Positions 19,817 through 27,698 of a stretch of 64,000 nucleotides of DNA are shown here, piece after piece. Each line of letters opens with the position of its first letter. Position 1 is the first letter of the stretch. The notes beneath the pieces were generated by a model, which saw only the letters and a list, made by a program, of their open reading frames with translations, made no database searches and was not told the origin of the DNA. Origin of the DNA: Granulibacter bethesdensis CGDNIH1 (GTDB lineage Bacteria; Pseudomonadota; Alphaproteobacteria; Acetobacterales; Acetobacteraceae); assembly GCF_000014285.2 (NCBI RefSeq), contig NC_008343.2, positions 1,080,501 through 1,144,500 of the forward strand, written 5' to 3'. A program made the translations under genes and the position numbers.

Positions 19817-21001
19817 TCAGGATGAAGGAGGAGGCTGGTTGGACAGCGGCAGTTCCTGCTCCACCAGTGTCACCCAGTAGGACGCCCCCAGCGGCAGGAT
19901 CGCATCGTTGAAATCATAGGCGGGGTGATGCAGACCGGGATCGGTCGTCGTCTTTCCACTGCCCAGCATGATGTAGCTGCCGGGTTTGACGTTCAACATG
20001 AAGGAGAAATCCTCTCCCCCCATGGAGGGAGCAGGCAGTTTCTCGGTTGTGGCAACGGCACTGGCGGCTTTCCAGGCGCGTTCCGTTGCATCAGCATCGT
20101 TGATGGTCGCCGGATAGAGCACGTCGAAGGTAAAGGAGACCTGCGCACCGAAGGCCGAGGCGATGCCGTTCACAATGCCCCGTGCCGCGGCTTCCATGGC
20201 TTCACCTAAGCCGGGCGTGAACCAGCGGGCGGTTCCTTTTAACTCCACACGTTCCGGGATGACGTTATAAGCGTTGCCGCCTGCGATCTGGGTGATCGAC
20301 AGCACGGCCTTGTCGGTTGGATCGACGATCCGGGAGACGACGGATTGCAACCCCGTCACGATATGGGCGGCCACGACCACCGGGTCTATGCCACGCTGGG
20401 GCTGAGCACCATGCGCACCTTTGCCGGTGACGATGATGTCGATATTGGCGACCGCGGCCATGACCGGACCGGGGGCCATCTGGAATACCCCTTCCGGAGA
20501 ACTCGGCCAGTTATGCAGGCCGTAGATACGCTCCATGGGGAAGCGGTCGAACAGCCCTTCTTCGACCATCATCCGACCGCCGCCGATCTGTTCTTCGGCG
20601 GGTTGGAAAATCAGATAGGCCGTGCCCGCGAAATTCCTTGTCGCGGCCAGATCGCGCGCAGCCCCCAGCAGCATGGCGGTATGGCCGTCATGACCGCAGG
20701 CATGCATCACACCGGGATTGGCAGACGCATAGGGTTTGCCGCTTTCTTCCTTGATGGGCAGAGCATCCATATCGGCGCGCAGGCCGATGGTTCCCCCCGC
20801 CGCACGGCCATGGATCACGGCAACCACGCCGGTTTCGGCGATCCCGGTGATGATTTCGTCCACGCCGAATTCCCGCAATTTTTGCTGCACGAAGGCGCTG
20901 GTTGCGGTTTCCTCCAGCGACAGCTCCGGATGACGGTGCAGATGATGCCGCCACTGCGTCATTTCATCCTGAAAAGCGGCGATACGGTCTTTGATCGGCA
21001 T
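19817..21001 (-). CDS. M20 family amidohydrolase (hippurate/N-acyl-amino-acid hydrolase type)
   Basis: The 394-residue metallopeptidase removes acyl groups from amino acids or related amides. The N-terminal HLHRHPELSLEE, the metal-binding GLRADMDALPIKEESG and MHACGHDGHTAMLLG, and the second metal block FQPAEEQIGGGRMMVEEGLF identify the M20D/HipO branch. The C-terminal His ligand is in LHHPAYDFND. No signal peptide is seen, so it acts in the cytoplasm. Its exact substrate cannot be read from sequence. It lies 28 bases downstream of the NAD(P)-binding protein gene on the same strand. Confidence 0.9.
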   Translation of the reverse strand: MPIKDRIAAFQDEMTQWRHHLHRHPELSLEETATSAFVQQKLREFGVDEIITGIAETGVVAVIHGRAAGGTIGLRADMDALPIKEESGKPYASANPGVMHACGHDGHTAMLLGAARDLAATRNFAGTAYLIFQPAEEQIGGGRMMVEEGLFDRFPMERIYGLHNWPSSPEGVFQMAPGPVMAAVANIDIIVTGKGAHGAQPQRGIDPVVVAAHIVTGLQSVVSRIVDPTDKAVLSITQIAGGNAYNVIPERVELKGTARWFTPGLGEAMEAAARGIVNGIASAFGAQVSFTFDVLYPATINDADATERAWKAASAVATTEKLPAPSMGGEDFSFMLNVKPGSYIMLGSGKTTTDPGLHHPAYDFNDAILPLGASYWVTLVEQELPLSNQPPPSS

Positions 21002-21029
21002 GGGGGTCTCTCCGTGGCCGGGCGGTGGA

Positions 21030-21947
21030 TCAGGCTTGAGCCGGGTTGAAGCTGCGCGTCAACCCATCTTTCAGGCTGATCGGCTCGATCCCCAGAATGT
21101 GGCGCATCGGTGTGATATCGAAAGAGCGATTTTCTGTCAGACGCTGAATTTCTCCTTCCAGCTTGCTCATGAAAGGGCGGCGGGCGAGGGCGGGAATGCG
21201 CTGCCCCAGCGCAAGGCCATGCAGCATCAGCGAAGCAGGCAGCGGCAGGATCAGGGGCGCACGCACTTTGGATATCCGGGCGATAAGGCGGATACACTCC
21301 GCGTAGGAGACCGGCTCCGGCCCCGCAATAACGAGTGTGGAGGCATTGTTCCATGGGTGCGACAGGGCGGCGATCAGGCAGCGTGTGACGTCATCCTGAT
21401 AAATCGGCTGTATCAGGGCGCGCCCGCCATCCGGTATCGGCAGAACGTGTGTTTTGTGGATCAGCCTTGCAAGGCGACGCAGCGTCTGTTCCTCTGGATC
21501 GCCATAGATCATGGTGGGATGCAGCATGACGCCGTGTCGCCCTGATTCCAGAAAAGCCTGTTCCCCTGCGCGAACCCCCGCGCAATGCGGGTCCGTGAAA
21601 GCAGAGAATTTCCTTGTGCTGCCCATCAGGATCAGGCTGGCCTGTTCAGGGGCCGCTTCGATGATGGTGGCGCTATGGCTGGCATGGCTGGTAGCGACGA
21701 TCGCGCTGACACCATCCAATGCATGACGAAGCTGATCCGGCCGGGTGACATCGGCCCCTCTGACCTGCACGTCATTTTCTGCATGGGCGGGTTGCGTGAT
21801 ACCGCAGGAAAGCCATTTGTCAGGGTTTCTGACCACGGGGCGGAATGGCATACCGGCGTCTGACAGAGCGCGGCAAAGCGCCAGACCGGTGCGACCGGTG
21901 GCGCCGATCACCGCCACCAGACCGGGGTTCAGGGTGTGTGGTATCAT
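21030..21947 (-). CDS. NAD(P)H-binding atypical SDR family protein
   Basis: The 305-residue protein opens with a dinucleotide-binding motif (LVAVIGATGRTGLALCRALS). It has the NmrA/NDUFA9-like layout: TSHASHSATIIEAA, then HPTMIYGDPEEQTLRRLARL, then a C-terminal region near LVIAGPEPVSYAECIRLIA. No Tyr-x-x-x-Lys pair typical of classical SDR enzymes is evident, so it may be a redox sensor or assembly factor. The proposed ATG (21945-21947) sits in the centre of a perfect 24-bp palindrome and lacks a ribosome-binding site; a GTG at codon 11 (21917) is an alternative. It is divergent from rplM. Confidence 0.75.
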   Translation of the reverse strand: MIPHTLNPGLVAVIGATGRTGLALCRALSDAGMPFRPVVRNPDKWLSCGITQPAHAENDVQVRGADVTRPDQLRHALDGVSAIVATSHASHSATIIEAAPEQASLILMGSTRKFSAFTDPHCAGVRAGEQAFLESGRHGVMLHPTMIYGDPEEQTLRRLARLIHKTHVLPIPDGGRALIQPIYQDDVTRCLIAALSHPWNNASTLVIAGPEPVSYAECIRLIARISKVRAPLILPLPASLMLHGLALGQRIPALARRPFMSKLEGEIQRLTENRSFDITPMRHILGIEPISLKDGLTRSFNPAQA

Positions 21948-21958
21948 GATACCACACA
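21935..21958. repeat. Perfect 24-bp palindrome covering the start codon of the NAD(P)-binding protein
   Basis: The half TGTGTGGTATCA is followed directly by its exact complement, without a spacer. The ATG of the minus-strand gene is at the dyad centre. It lies 10 bases upstream of the -35 box of the divergent rplM promoter, so it could be an operator for either gene or an mRNA hairpin that hides the start codon. Confidence 0.7.
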
Positions 21959-21967
21959 AAGAAATGC

Positions 21968-21996
21968 TTGACGTTCGGGGGATTGCAGGCCATAAG
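21968..21996 (+). promoter_or_regulatory. Probable sigma-70 promoter of rplM-rpsI
   Basis: TTGACG (21968-21973) is followed by a 17-base spacer and CATAAG (21991-21996). The expected transcript start near 22003 leaves a leader of about 50 bases. An 8-bp inverted repeat (CGTTCGGG at 21972-21979, CCCGAACG at 22003-22010) brackets the -10 box. Confidence 0.5.
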
Positions 21997-22053
21997 CCGC
22001 CACCCGAACGCATGCGGTTTTGTCCGCCACTGCCATTCTCGAGGACATCCTAG

Positions 22054-22518
22054 ATGAAGACCACCCTCTCGCTGAAACCCGCGGAGGTGAACAAAGACTG
22101 GGTATTGATCGACGCGGAAGGGCTGGTGCTCGGCCGTCTTGCCGTCATCATCGCCAACCGTCTGCGTGGCAAGCACAAGCCGCAGTTCACCCCCCATGTC
22201 GATTGCGGCGACAACGTTGTCGTGATCAACGCCGACAAGATCCGCGTGACCGGCAATAAAGCCGATCAGTCGGTCTTTTACTACCACACCGGTTATGCCG
22301 GTGGCATCAAGGGCCGCAGCATCCGCCAGCGTCTTGAAGGCAAGCATCCCGAATCCGTGGTCGAAAAGGCCGTGGAGCGCATGATTACGCGTGGTCCGCT
22401 GCAGCGTCAGCAGATGAAGCATCTGTACGTTTATGCCGGTGCATCCCACCCGCATGACGGCCAGCAGCCGAAGTCGCTGGATGTCGGCGCGCTCAACAGC
22501 AAGAACCGGAGGGTCTGA
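22054..22518 (+). CDS. rplM: 50S ribosomal protein L13 (uL13)
   Basis: The 154-residue protein has the complete L13 sequence: [39 protein letters not shown] and the signature region [20 protein letters not shown]. It binds 23S rRNA early in 50S assembly. A GAGGA ribosome-binding site lies 8 bases before the ATG. rpsI follows after 5 bases, the conserved rplM-rpsI operon. Confidence 0.98.
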   Translation: MKTTLSLKPAEVNKDWVLIDAEGLVLGRLAVIIANRLRGKHKPQFTPHVDCGDNVVVINADKIRVTGNKADQSVFYYHTGYAGGIKGRSIRQRLEGKHPESVVEKAVERMITRGPLQRQQMKHLYVYAGASHPHDGQQPKSLDVGALNSKNRRV

Positions 22519-22523
22519 CCTCT

Positions 22524-23024
22524 ATGTCCGATACACAGACCCGTACCCTGGCCGATCTGAAGGATCTCGCGGTCGCACAGGGTTCAACCGTTTCCGGTGA
22601 AGTCCCCGCTGCTTCCCGTGAGCCGAAGCGTGATGCACAGGGCCGTTCCTATGGCACTGGCCGCCGCAAGGATGCCGTCGCCCGCGTCTGGGTGAAGCCC
22701 GGCAAGGGCGACATTCAGGTCAATGGCAAGAAGGTCGGCACTTATTTTGCGCGCCCCGTGCTGCGCATGCTGATCACCCAGCCTTTCCTGGTCACTGATC
22801 GCTATAACCAGTTCGACGTGTACTGCACGGTGACTGGTGGCGGTCTGTCCGGTCAGGCCGGTGCCGTCCGCCATGGTATCAGCCGCGCTCTGGTTAACTA
22901 TGAGCCGGAACTGCGCAGTGTTCTCAAGGTTGCCGGCTTCCTGACCCGCGATCCGCGCGTCGTTGAACGCAAGAAATACGGTAAGGCCAAGGCCCGTCGT
23001 AGCTTCCAGTTCAGCAAGCGCTGA
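22524..23024 (+). CDS. rpsI: 30S ribosomal protein S9 (uS9)
   Basis: S9 reaches the decoding region of the 30S subunit with its basic tail. The core [20 protein letters not shown], the block [20 protein letters not shown] and the C-terminus [11 protein letters not shown] are intact. At 166 residues it carries an N-terminal extension of roughly 35 residues over E. coli S9, common in alphaproteobacteria. A terminator hairpin follows 20 bases after the stop. Confidence 0.98.
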   Translation: MSDTQTRTLADLKDLAVAQGSTVSGEVPAASREPKRDAQGRSYGTGRRKDAVARVWVKPGKGDIQVNGKKVGTYFARPVLRMLITQPFLVTDRYNQFDVYCTVTGGGLSGQAGAVRHGISRALVNYEPELRSVLKVAGFLTRDPRVVERKKYGKAKARRSFQFSKR

Positions 23025-23043
23025 GTTCCACTGGTTGGTGGGA

Positions 23044-23076
23044 AAAAGGCCGGGCAGCAATGTCCGGCCTTTTCTT
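23044..23076 (+). terminator. Intrinsic terminator after rpsI
   Basis: A 10-bp perfect stem (AAAAGGCCGG with its complement) extends inward by a G-T and a C-G pair around a short loop, and is followed by TTTTCTTT. Confidence 0.82.
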
Positions 23077-23144
23077 TATCTCGCCTCTTTTCTTTGCGGG
23101 GCGGGTGCCTATCCTGCAGCGGCGGATGGAAGGGCATGATCGAG

Positions 23145-24056
23145 ATGACACACAGCATTTTTATCGACGGCGAAAGTGGCACCACCGGCCTCGGCATCCG
23201 CGAAAGGCTGGGCGATCTGCCCGGTGTCTCCTTGCGCAGTCTGCCCGCAGAGCATCGTAAGGATCCGAAGGCCAAGCGTGCTATTCTGGCTGAAGTCGAT
23301 CTTGCCATCCTGTGCCTGCCTGATGAAGCGGCGAAGGAAACGGTTGCGCTGGCGGATTCTCTTGGAGGAAACGCCCCCAAATTGCTGGATGCCAGCACGG
23401 CTCATCGTGTGGCGGAGGGCTGGATATACGGTTTTGCCGAATTACAGGCCGATCAGGAGGCGCAGATTCGCAGCGCCGGAAAAGTCGCCAATGTCGGCTG
23501 TTACGCCGTCGGCAGCATTTCTCTGCTGCGTCCGCTGATTGATGCTGGGCTGATTGCGCCGGATCAGCCGCTCAGCATCAATGCGATCAGCGGTTATAGC
23601 GGCGGCGGCAAAAACATGATTGAGGCGCATGAGAAGGAAGGCGGTCCCGCTTTCGAGCTGTATGCGCTGGGGCTGGAGCATAAGCATTTGCCGGAGATCA
23701 TGGCCTATGCAGGGCTGACACGGCGGCCGATTTTCGTGCCTTCGGTCGGGCATTTTCCGCAGGGCATGCTGGTTTCCGTGCCGCTCCATCTCGATGATCT
23801 GCCGGGACGGCCCTCAGCGAGCGATCTTGAAGCCGCCTTGCGTACCCATTACAGCGCGGCGAGGCAGGTTCGGGTGCTGGACGTCGTATCGACCTTGCGC
23901 GCAGAAGATGCCTCCGGCTCGGATCATCTGGAACTGCGCGTTTTCGGCAATGAAAACAGGCGTCAGGCCGTGCTGGTGGCGAAGTTGGATAATCTGGGCA
24001 AAGGTGCCTCCGGTTCGGCGATCCAGAATGCACGCCTGATGCTGGGGCTGGAGTAG
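23145..24056 (+). CDS. argC: N-acetyl-gamma-glutamyl-phosphate reductase, type 2
   Basis: ArgC reduces N-acetylglutamyl phosphate to the semialdehyde in arginine synthesis. The short form starts [17 protein letters not shown] and has the catalytic Cys in [36 protein letters not shown] and the His region [16 protein letters not shown] are also typical. ATG 23145 is chosen by comparison with the family; an ATG three codons upstream (23136) is nearly as good. The 303-residue length fits type 2 ArgC. The next gene starts 8 bases after it. Confidence 0.93.
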   Translation: MTHSIFIDGESGTTGLGIRERLGDLPGVSLRSLPAEHRKDPKAKRAILAEVDLAILCLPDEAAKETVALADSLGGNAPKLLDASTAHRVAEGWIYGFAELQADQEAQIRSAGKVANVGCYAVGSISLLRPLIDAGLIAPDQPLSINAISGYSGGGKNMIEAHEKEGGPAFELYALGLEHKHLPEIMAYAGLTRRPIFVPSVGHFPQGMLVSVPLHLDDLPGRPSASDLEAALRTHYSAARQVRVLDVVSTLRAEDASGSDHLELRVFGNENRRQAVLVAKLDNLGKGASGSAIQNARLMLGLE

Positions 24057-24063
24057 GTATCGC

Positions 24064-24594
24064 GTGATTATCGCGTTTGAAGGCAAAACACCGATCATTC
24101 ATCCCTCGGCCTGGATTGCGCCGGGGGCTGTGATCATTGGCGATGTTGAGATCGGGCCGGACAGCTCGGTCTGGTATGGCTGTGTCCTGCGCGGCGACAC
24201 GAACCGGATCAGAATCGGTGCGCGCAGCAATATTCAGGATGGCACCATCGTTCATGTGAACCATGTCTGCTATCCGACTTTGATTGGCGATGATGTCACC
24301 ATCGGCCATGCCGCTATTGTGCATGCCTGTGAACTGCATGATGGCAGCTTTGTCGGCATGGGAGCCACGGTGATGGATGGAGCCGTACTGGGCCGCGGCA
24401 GCGTGCTGGGCGCACGGGCTATGCTGACGCCGGGCAAGATAACAGGCGAGGAAGAGTTGTGGATCGGCTCTCCCGCGAAACTCCAGCGCTGCCTCAGCGA
24501 GCAGGACAAGGCCATGTTCGCCGATACCGTACCCCATTACCTTGATCTGTCGAGACGTCACGCCAGAACTGCGAAACGCCTCGACGAGGGCTAA
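24064..24594 (+). CDS. Gamma carbonic anhydrase family protein
   Basis: The 176-residue protein is a left-handed beta-helix of the gamma carbonic anhydrase/PaaY type. Hexapeptide repeats run from IHPSAWIAPGAVIIGDVEIG onward. The three zinc-ligand histidines are present in GTIVHVN and TIGHAAIVHAC. The C-terminal helix KAMFADTVPHYLDLSRRH is usual. Activity as a carbonic anhydrase is not certain; relatives also act as assembly or acyl-CoA-linked proteins. It starts with GTG 8 bases after argC and converges on hisI. Confidence 0.88.
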   Translation: MIIAFEGKTPIIHPSAWIAPGAVIIGDVEIGPDSSVWYGCVLRGDTNRIRIGARSNIQDGTIVHVNHVCYPTLIGDDVTIGHAAIVHACELHDGSFVGMGATVMDGAVLGRGSVLGARAMLTPGKITGEEELWIGSPAKLQRCLSEQDKAMFADTVPHYLDLSRRHARTAKRLDEG

Positions 24595-24609
24595 GGGTCA
24601 GTTGTTCTG

Positions 24610-24996
24610 TCAGCTGCCGTAAAGTGTATGAGGGTCGATCAGTGGTTCTGTCAGGGTGGTGACGGTGCCATCCTTGCCCATAGCCCGATAGAAACAGCTC
24701 CGGCGTCCAGTATGGCAGGCAACCCCGGGCTGATCGACCAGCACCAGCAGGGCATCCCCGTCACAATCGACCCGTAACTCGATCAGCGTCTGTACTTGTC
24801 CGGAGGTCTCGCCCTTGCGCCACAGCCCGTTCCGGCTGCGGCTGAAATAGCAGACCCGACCCGTCGCCAACGTTTCCTCTATAGCTTCCCGGTTCATCCA
24901 GGCCAGCATCAGCACCTCGCCAGTGTCATGCTGCTGGGCGATAGCAGTGACGAGGCCCTGATCGTTGAAGCGAATAATGTCGAACACGTCGCTCAT
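24610..24996 (-). CDS. hisI: Phosphoribosyl-AMP cyclohydrolase
   Basis: HisI opens the purine ring of phosphoribosyl-AMP in histidine synthesis. The 128-residue monofunctional protein has VLMLAWMNREAIEETLATG, YFSRSRNGLWRKGETSGQVQ, the metal-site DCDGDALLVLV and the zinc cysteines in GVACHTGRRSCFYR. Its ATG overlaps the metC stop by 4 bases, so it is translated as the third gene of an sseA-metC-hisI operon, away from other his genes. Identification is secure. Confidence 0.96.
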   Translation of the reverse strand: MSDVFDIIRFNDQGLVTAIAQQHDTGEVLMLAWMNREAIEETLATGRVCYFSRSRNGLWRKGETSGQVQTLIELRVDCDGDALLVLVDQPGVACHTGRRSCFYRAMGKDGTVTTLTEPLIDPHTLYGS

Positions 24997-26207
24997 CGCT
25001 GCATGGCATCCAGAGCCCGTGTCAGGTCGGCGATCAGATCCTGCGGATCTTCCAGACCGATATGGATGCGTACGGTTGGTCCTTCGAGCGGAATGTCATG
25101 GCTGCGATGGATGGTGCCGTAGGTCGGCATGATCAGGCTTTCATAGCCGCCCCAGGAGGCACCCAGACCAAAAATCGAGAGAGAATCGATGAAACGGTCG
25201 CTCTGCTCTGTCGTGAAGGAACTCTTGAACTCCACACCGAACAGGCTGGGTGCACCCGTGAAATCCCGTTTCCACATCTCATAACCGGGATCGCCCGGCA
25301 GGGCTGGGTAGAGTACGCGCTGAATCTCGGGCCGTTCGCTCAGGAAGGTAGCGATATGCAATGCGCTCTGCATCTGGTGGTTCATCCGCACCGCCATGGT
25401 GCGCAGACCGCGCAGGGCCAGCCAGCAATCATCGGGGCTGGCATATTGCCCCAGCATCCCGGCCGTGCTGCGCACCCGGCGCCAATGTGCTTCGTCATTG
25501 ACAGTGATAGAGCCGAGCAAAAGATCACTATGGCCACCGACATATTTCGTCAGCGCCTGAATCGAGAGATCGATTCCATGCTGGAATGGCTGAAAGTGAC
25601 GAATGCCCCAGGTATTATCGAGCATTGTCACCGCCCCGTGCTGATGCGCCAGAGCGCAAAGCGCTGCAACATCCTGCACCTCGAAGGTGTGGCTGCCGGG
25701 GCTTTCCAGAAACAGCACTCTGGTTTCCGGCCTGAACAGAGGGGCGAGTTCATGTGCAGTCGCCGTAGCGGTATAGAAAGTTGTTTCTATACCGAATTGT
25801 TTGAGCAGACCTTCGCAAAAATCGCGTGTCGGGCCATAAACCATATCCGGAACCAGCAGGTGATCGCCTGCGCTCAGATAACCGAGTAAAGGCACTGTAC
25901 AGGCTGCCAGACCGGAGGATACGATCTGGCAATGCGTGCCGCCTTCGATTTCGGCGATGGCATTTTCCAGCGCGAAATGAGTTTCCGATCCGTTCAGCCC
26001 GTAGGTCAGGGACTGTTCCAGCCAGCGCTTTCCCTCACGACGTCGCGTCGCTGTATCGGGTTGCAGGACCGTCGATCCGCGGATGAGGGGTGGGTTCACG
26101 ACACCGGTGTATTTTGCCACCGGTCGGCCAGCCCGCACCAGTCTGGTATCGGGATGTTCATTGGGCGCATCAGATGGGGTGCGCGGTCCCGGACGATTAT
26201 ATTGCAT
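24993..26207 (-). CDS. metC: Cystathionine beta-lyase
   Basis: MetC cleaves cystathionine to homocysteine, pyruvate and ammonia. The PLP Lys sits in SIQALTKYVGGHSDLLLG, the cofactor-stacking Tyr and ring-binding block in VPDMVYGPTRDFCE, and the family N-terminus in NPPLIRGSTVLQPD. The 404 residues from ATG 26207 match the family; the upstream in-frame extension lies inside sseA. It overlaps sseA by 11 bases and hisI by 4. A cystathionine gamma-lyase role is less likely, given closer resemblance to alphaproteobacterial MetC. Confidence 0.9.
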   Translation of the reverse strand: MQYNRPGPRTPSDAPNEHPDTRLVRAGRPVAKYTGVVNPPLIRGSTVLQPDTATRRREGKRWLEQSLTYGLNGSETHFALENAIAEIEGGTHCQIVSSGLAACTVPLLGYLSAGDHLLVPDMVYGPTRDFCEGLLKQFGIETTFYTATATAHELAPLFRPETRVLFLESPGSHTFEVQDVAALCALAHQHGAVTMLDNTWGIRHFQPFQHGIDLSIQALTKYVGGHSDLLLGSITVNDEAHWRRVRSTAGMLGQYASPDDCWLALRGLRTMAVRMNHQMQSALHIATFLSERPEIQRVLYPALPGDPGYEMWKRDFTGAPSLFGVEFKSSFTTEQSDRFIDSLSIFGLGASWGGYESLIMPTYGTIHRSHDIPLEGPTVRIHIGLEDPQDLIADLTRALDAMQR

Positions 26208-27051
26208 CACGCTGCTTCTGAGTATCGGGGCGGCTGCCCCATTCCGACCATGAGCCATCATAAATGGCTGCTGCCTCCAGGCCCGCCACCGCCATAGCAA
26301 AGCTGAGCAGGGAGGCTGAAACGCCGCTTCCGCAGCTTGTAATCACTGGTTTGCTGCCATCAATACCGGCGGCAGCAAAACGCTGACGCAAAGTCTCGGG
26401 CGGCAACAGAGTACCATTGGCTGCCAGAACCTGATTGAAAGGCAGATTGAGACTGCCGGGAATCCGGCCGGATTCCACGCCCGGGCGCGGTTCCGCAGCA
26501 GCGCCGGCAAAGCGCTCCGCGCTGCGGGCATCCAAGACCAGCTCGGCCCCGGATATCAGATTATCCTTGATATCGCCGATGCCTCGTACGTATTTCGGGC
26601 GCCAGTCGGTCAACAAGGCAGATGCAGCGGGTAGGGGAGCAATCTCGCCACTTTCGGTCGGGCCACCGGCCCGAACCCAGGCATCAAGCCCGCCATCCAG
26701 TACGGCAGCCTCCAGACCAAACAGCCGGAACAGCCACCAGCCGCGGGCAGCCCACATCATGCTGTTCTGATCATAGAAAACGACCCTGCTGTTGTTGGAC
26801 ACGCCAAGTGCGCCAAGCTGGGCCGCGAACTGGCCGGGTGGGGGAACCATATGCGGCAGATTGGTCTGTTGATCGGCAATGGCGTCGATATCGAAATAAA
26901 TAGCCGTGGGAATATGGCTGCGCCTGTAGTCATCATGACCGTTGCGGCCCTGATTGGGTAAAAATTTTGTTGCGTCGAAAATGATCAGATCAGCCGCGCC
27001 CATCGACTCTCGTAGCCACTCAGCGTCGACCAAAACAGGCAGTGTTGCCAT
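26197..27051 (-). CDS. sseA: 3-mercaptopyruvate sulfurtransferase (rhodanese family)
   Basis: The two-rhodanese-domain protein of 284 residues transfers sulfur from 3-mercaptopyruvate. The N-terminal domain shows FDATKFLPNQGRNGHDDYRRSHI. The C-terminal catalytic loop reads SCGSGVSAS, the CGSGV-type loop of mercaptopyruvate sulfurtransferases rather than thiosulfate-specific rhodaneses. ATG 27051 starts at the usual place; its A overlaps the TAA stop of a decayed Nudix gene upstream (TAATG). With metC and hisI it forms a minus-strand operon. Confidence 0.92.
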   Translation of the reverse strand: MATLPVLVDAEWLRESMGAADLIIFDATKFLPNQGRNGHDDYRRSHIPTAIYFDIDAIADQQTNLPHMVPPPGQFAAQLGALGVSNNSRVVFYDQNSMMWAARGWWLFRLFGLEAAVLDGGLDAWVRAGGPTESGEIAPLPAASALLTDWRPKYVRGIGDIKDNLISGAELVLDARSAERFAGAAAEPRPGVESGRIPGSLNLPFNQVLAANGTLLPPETLRQRFAAAGIDGSKPVITSCGSGVSASLLSFAMAVAGLEAAAIYDGSWSEWGSRPDTQKQRDAI

Positions 27052-27590
27052 TACTCGTCCCTTCCGAGCCACTCGCGTATAATCCGGTCACGTTGTGCTG
27101 CCAGCCAGAGCAGGGCAACCGTCGTTACGACATTGCTGAACTGACCGGGGATGGCGGCCTCAATCGCCTGACGAGCATGAACGATTCGGATACGGATGTC
27201 CTCGTTTTCAGCTCTCAGACTTCCTGTCCTGGTATGGATCAGCCTTTTCAGGGTGACACCGGGCTCCTCCAGACATTCACAACGGGCGATTTCCGCCGGA
27301 ATGGCTCATACCGGCAGGAATTTCGGTCATGACCGGGTCAAGACTGGCGGACAGTGCCGCAATCCGTATCTATTCGATCAGAATGAGGGTATCGCCTGTG
27401 GGGATTATGGTCGAACTGCGGATGCCTTGCCACGTCGCCAGATTTCCCAATTCTGCAGGCTGAACCGTGCGCCATCGAAGCGCCGGTTGAGGAATGAGAT
27501 CGGCTCCACAGCATGGCGCCCTTTCCAGACGATACTGTGGAATTTAATTCTTGTATCCGCGTGGGAGGGTAGGCTGAGAAAATTGTCTGG
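27051..27590 (-). pseudogene. Nudix hydrolase (ADP-ribose pyrophosphatase type), degenerate
   Basis: Pieces of one Nudix protein are found in order but in different frames on the minus strand. FHSIVWKGRHAVEPISF, LNRRFDGA and NWEIWRRGKASA lie around 27420-27550. Then comes IPTGDTLILIE, stopped by TAG at 27370-27372 where a Gln is expected, and DPVMTEIPAGM (to 27307). After a frameshift follow PAEIARCECLEEPGV, a damaged Nudix box in which the conserved Arg before Glu is Cys, then ENEDIRIRI and the C-terminus IEAAIPGQFSNVVTTVALLW ending at the TAA that overlaps sseA. About 40 residues before ENEDIR seem to be missing. No usable start remains in the C-terminal piece. The gene probably once led the sseA operon. 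Confidence 0.85.
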
Positions 27591-27601
27591 CATGCCTTTG
27601 C

Positions 27602-27644
27602 TGACGAGAAAATCGCTTGGATGGGAATGGCGATTTTCTCGTCA
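27602..27644. repeat. Inverted repeat with 15-bp perfect arms and 13-base loop
   Basis: TGACGAGAAAATCGC (27602-27616) and its exact complement (27630-27644) flank a 13-base loop. It lies between the decayed Nudix gene and the end of the XRE regulator gene. No long T-run follows on either strand, so it is not a classical terminator, although it could stop or stabilise the regulator transcript. Confidence 0.7.
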
Positions 27645-27698
27645 TAGCGGATGGACAAATTCCACGTACAGTTCATGCAGGATGACGTTTGGCCAGGA

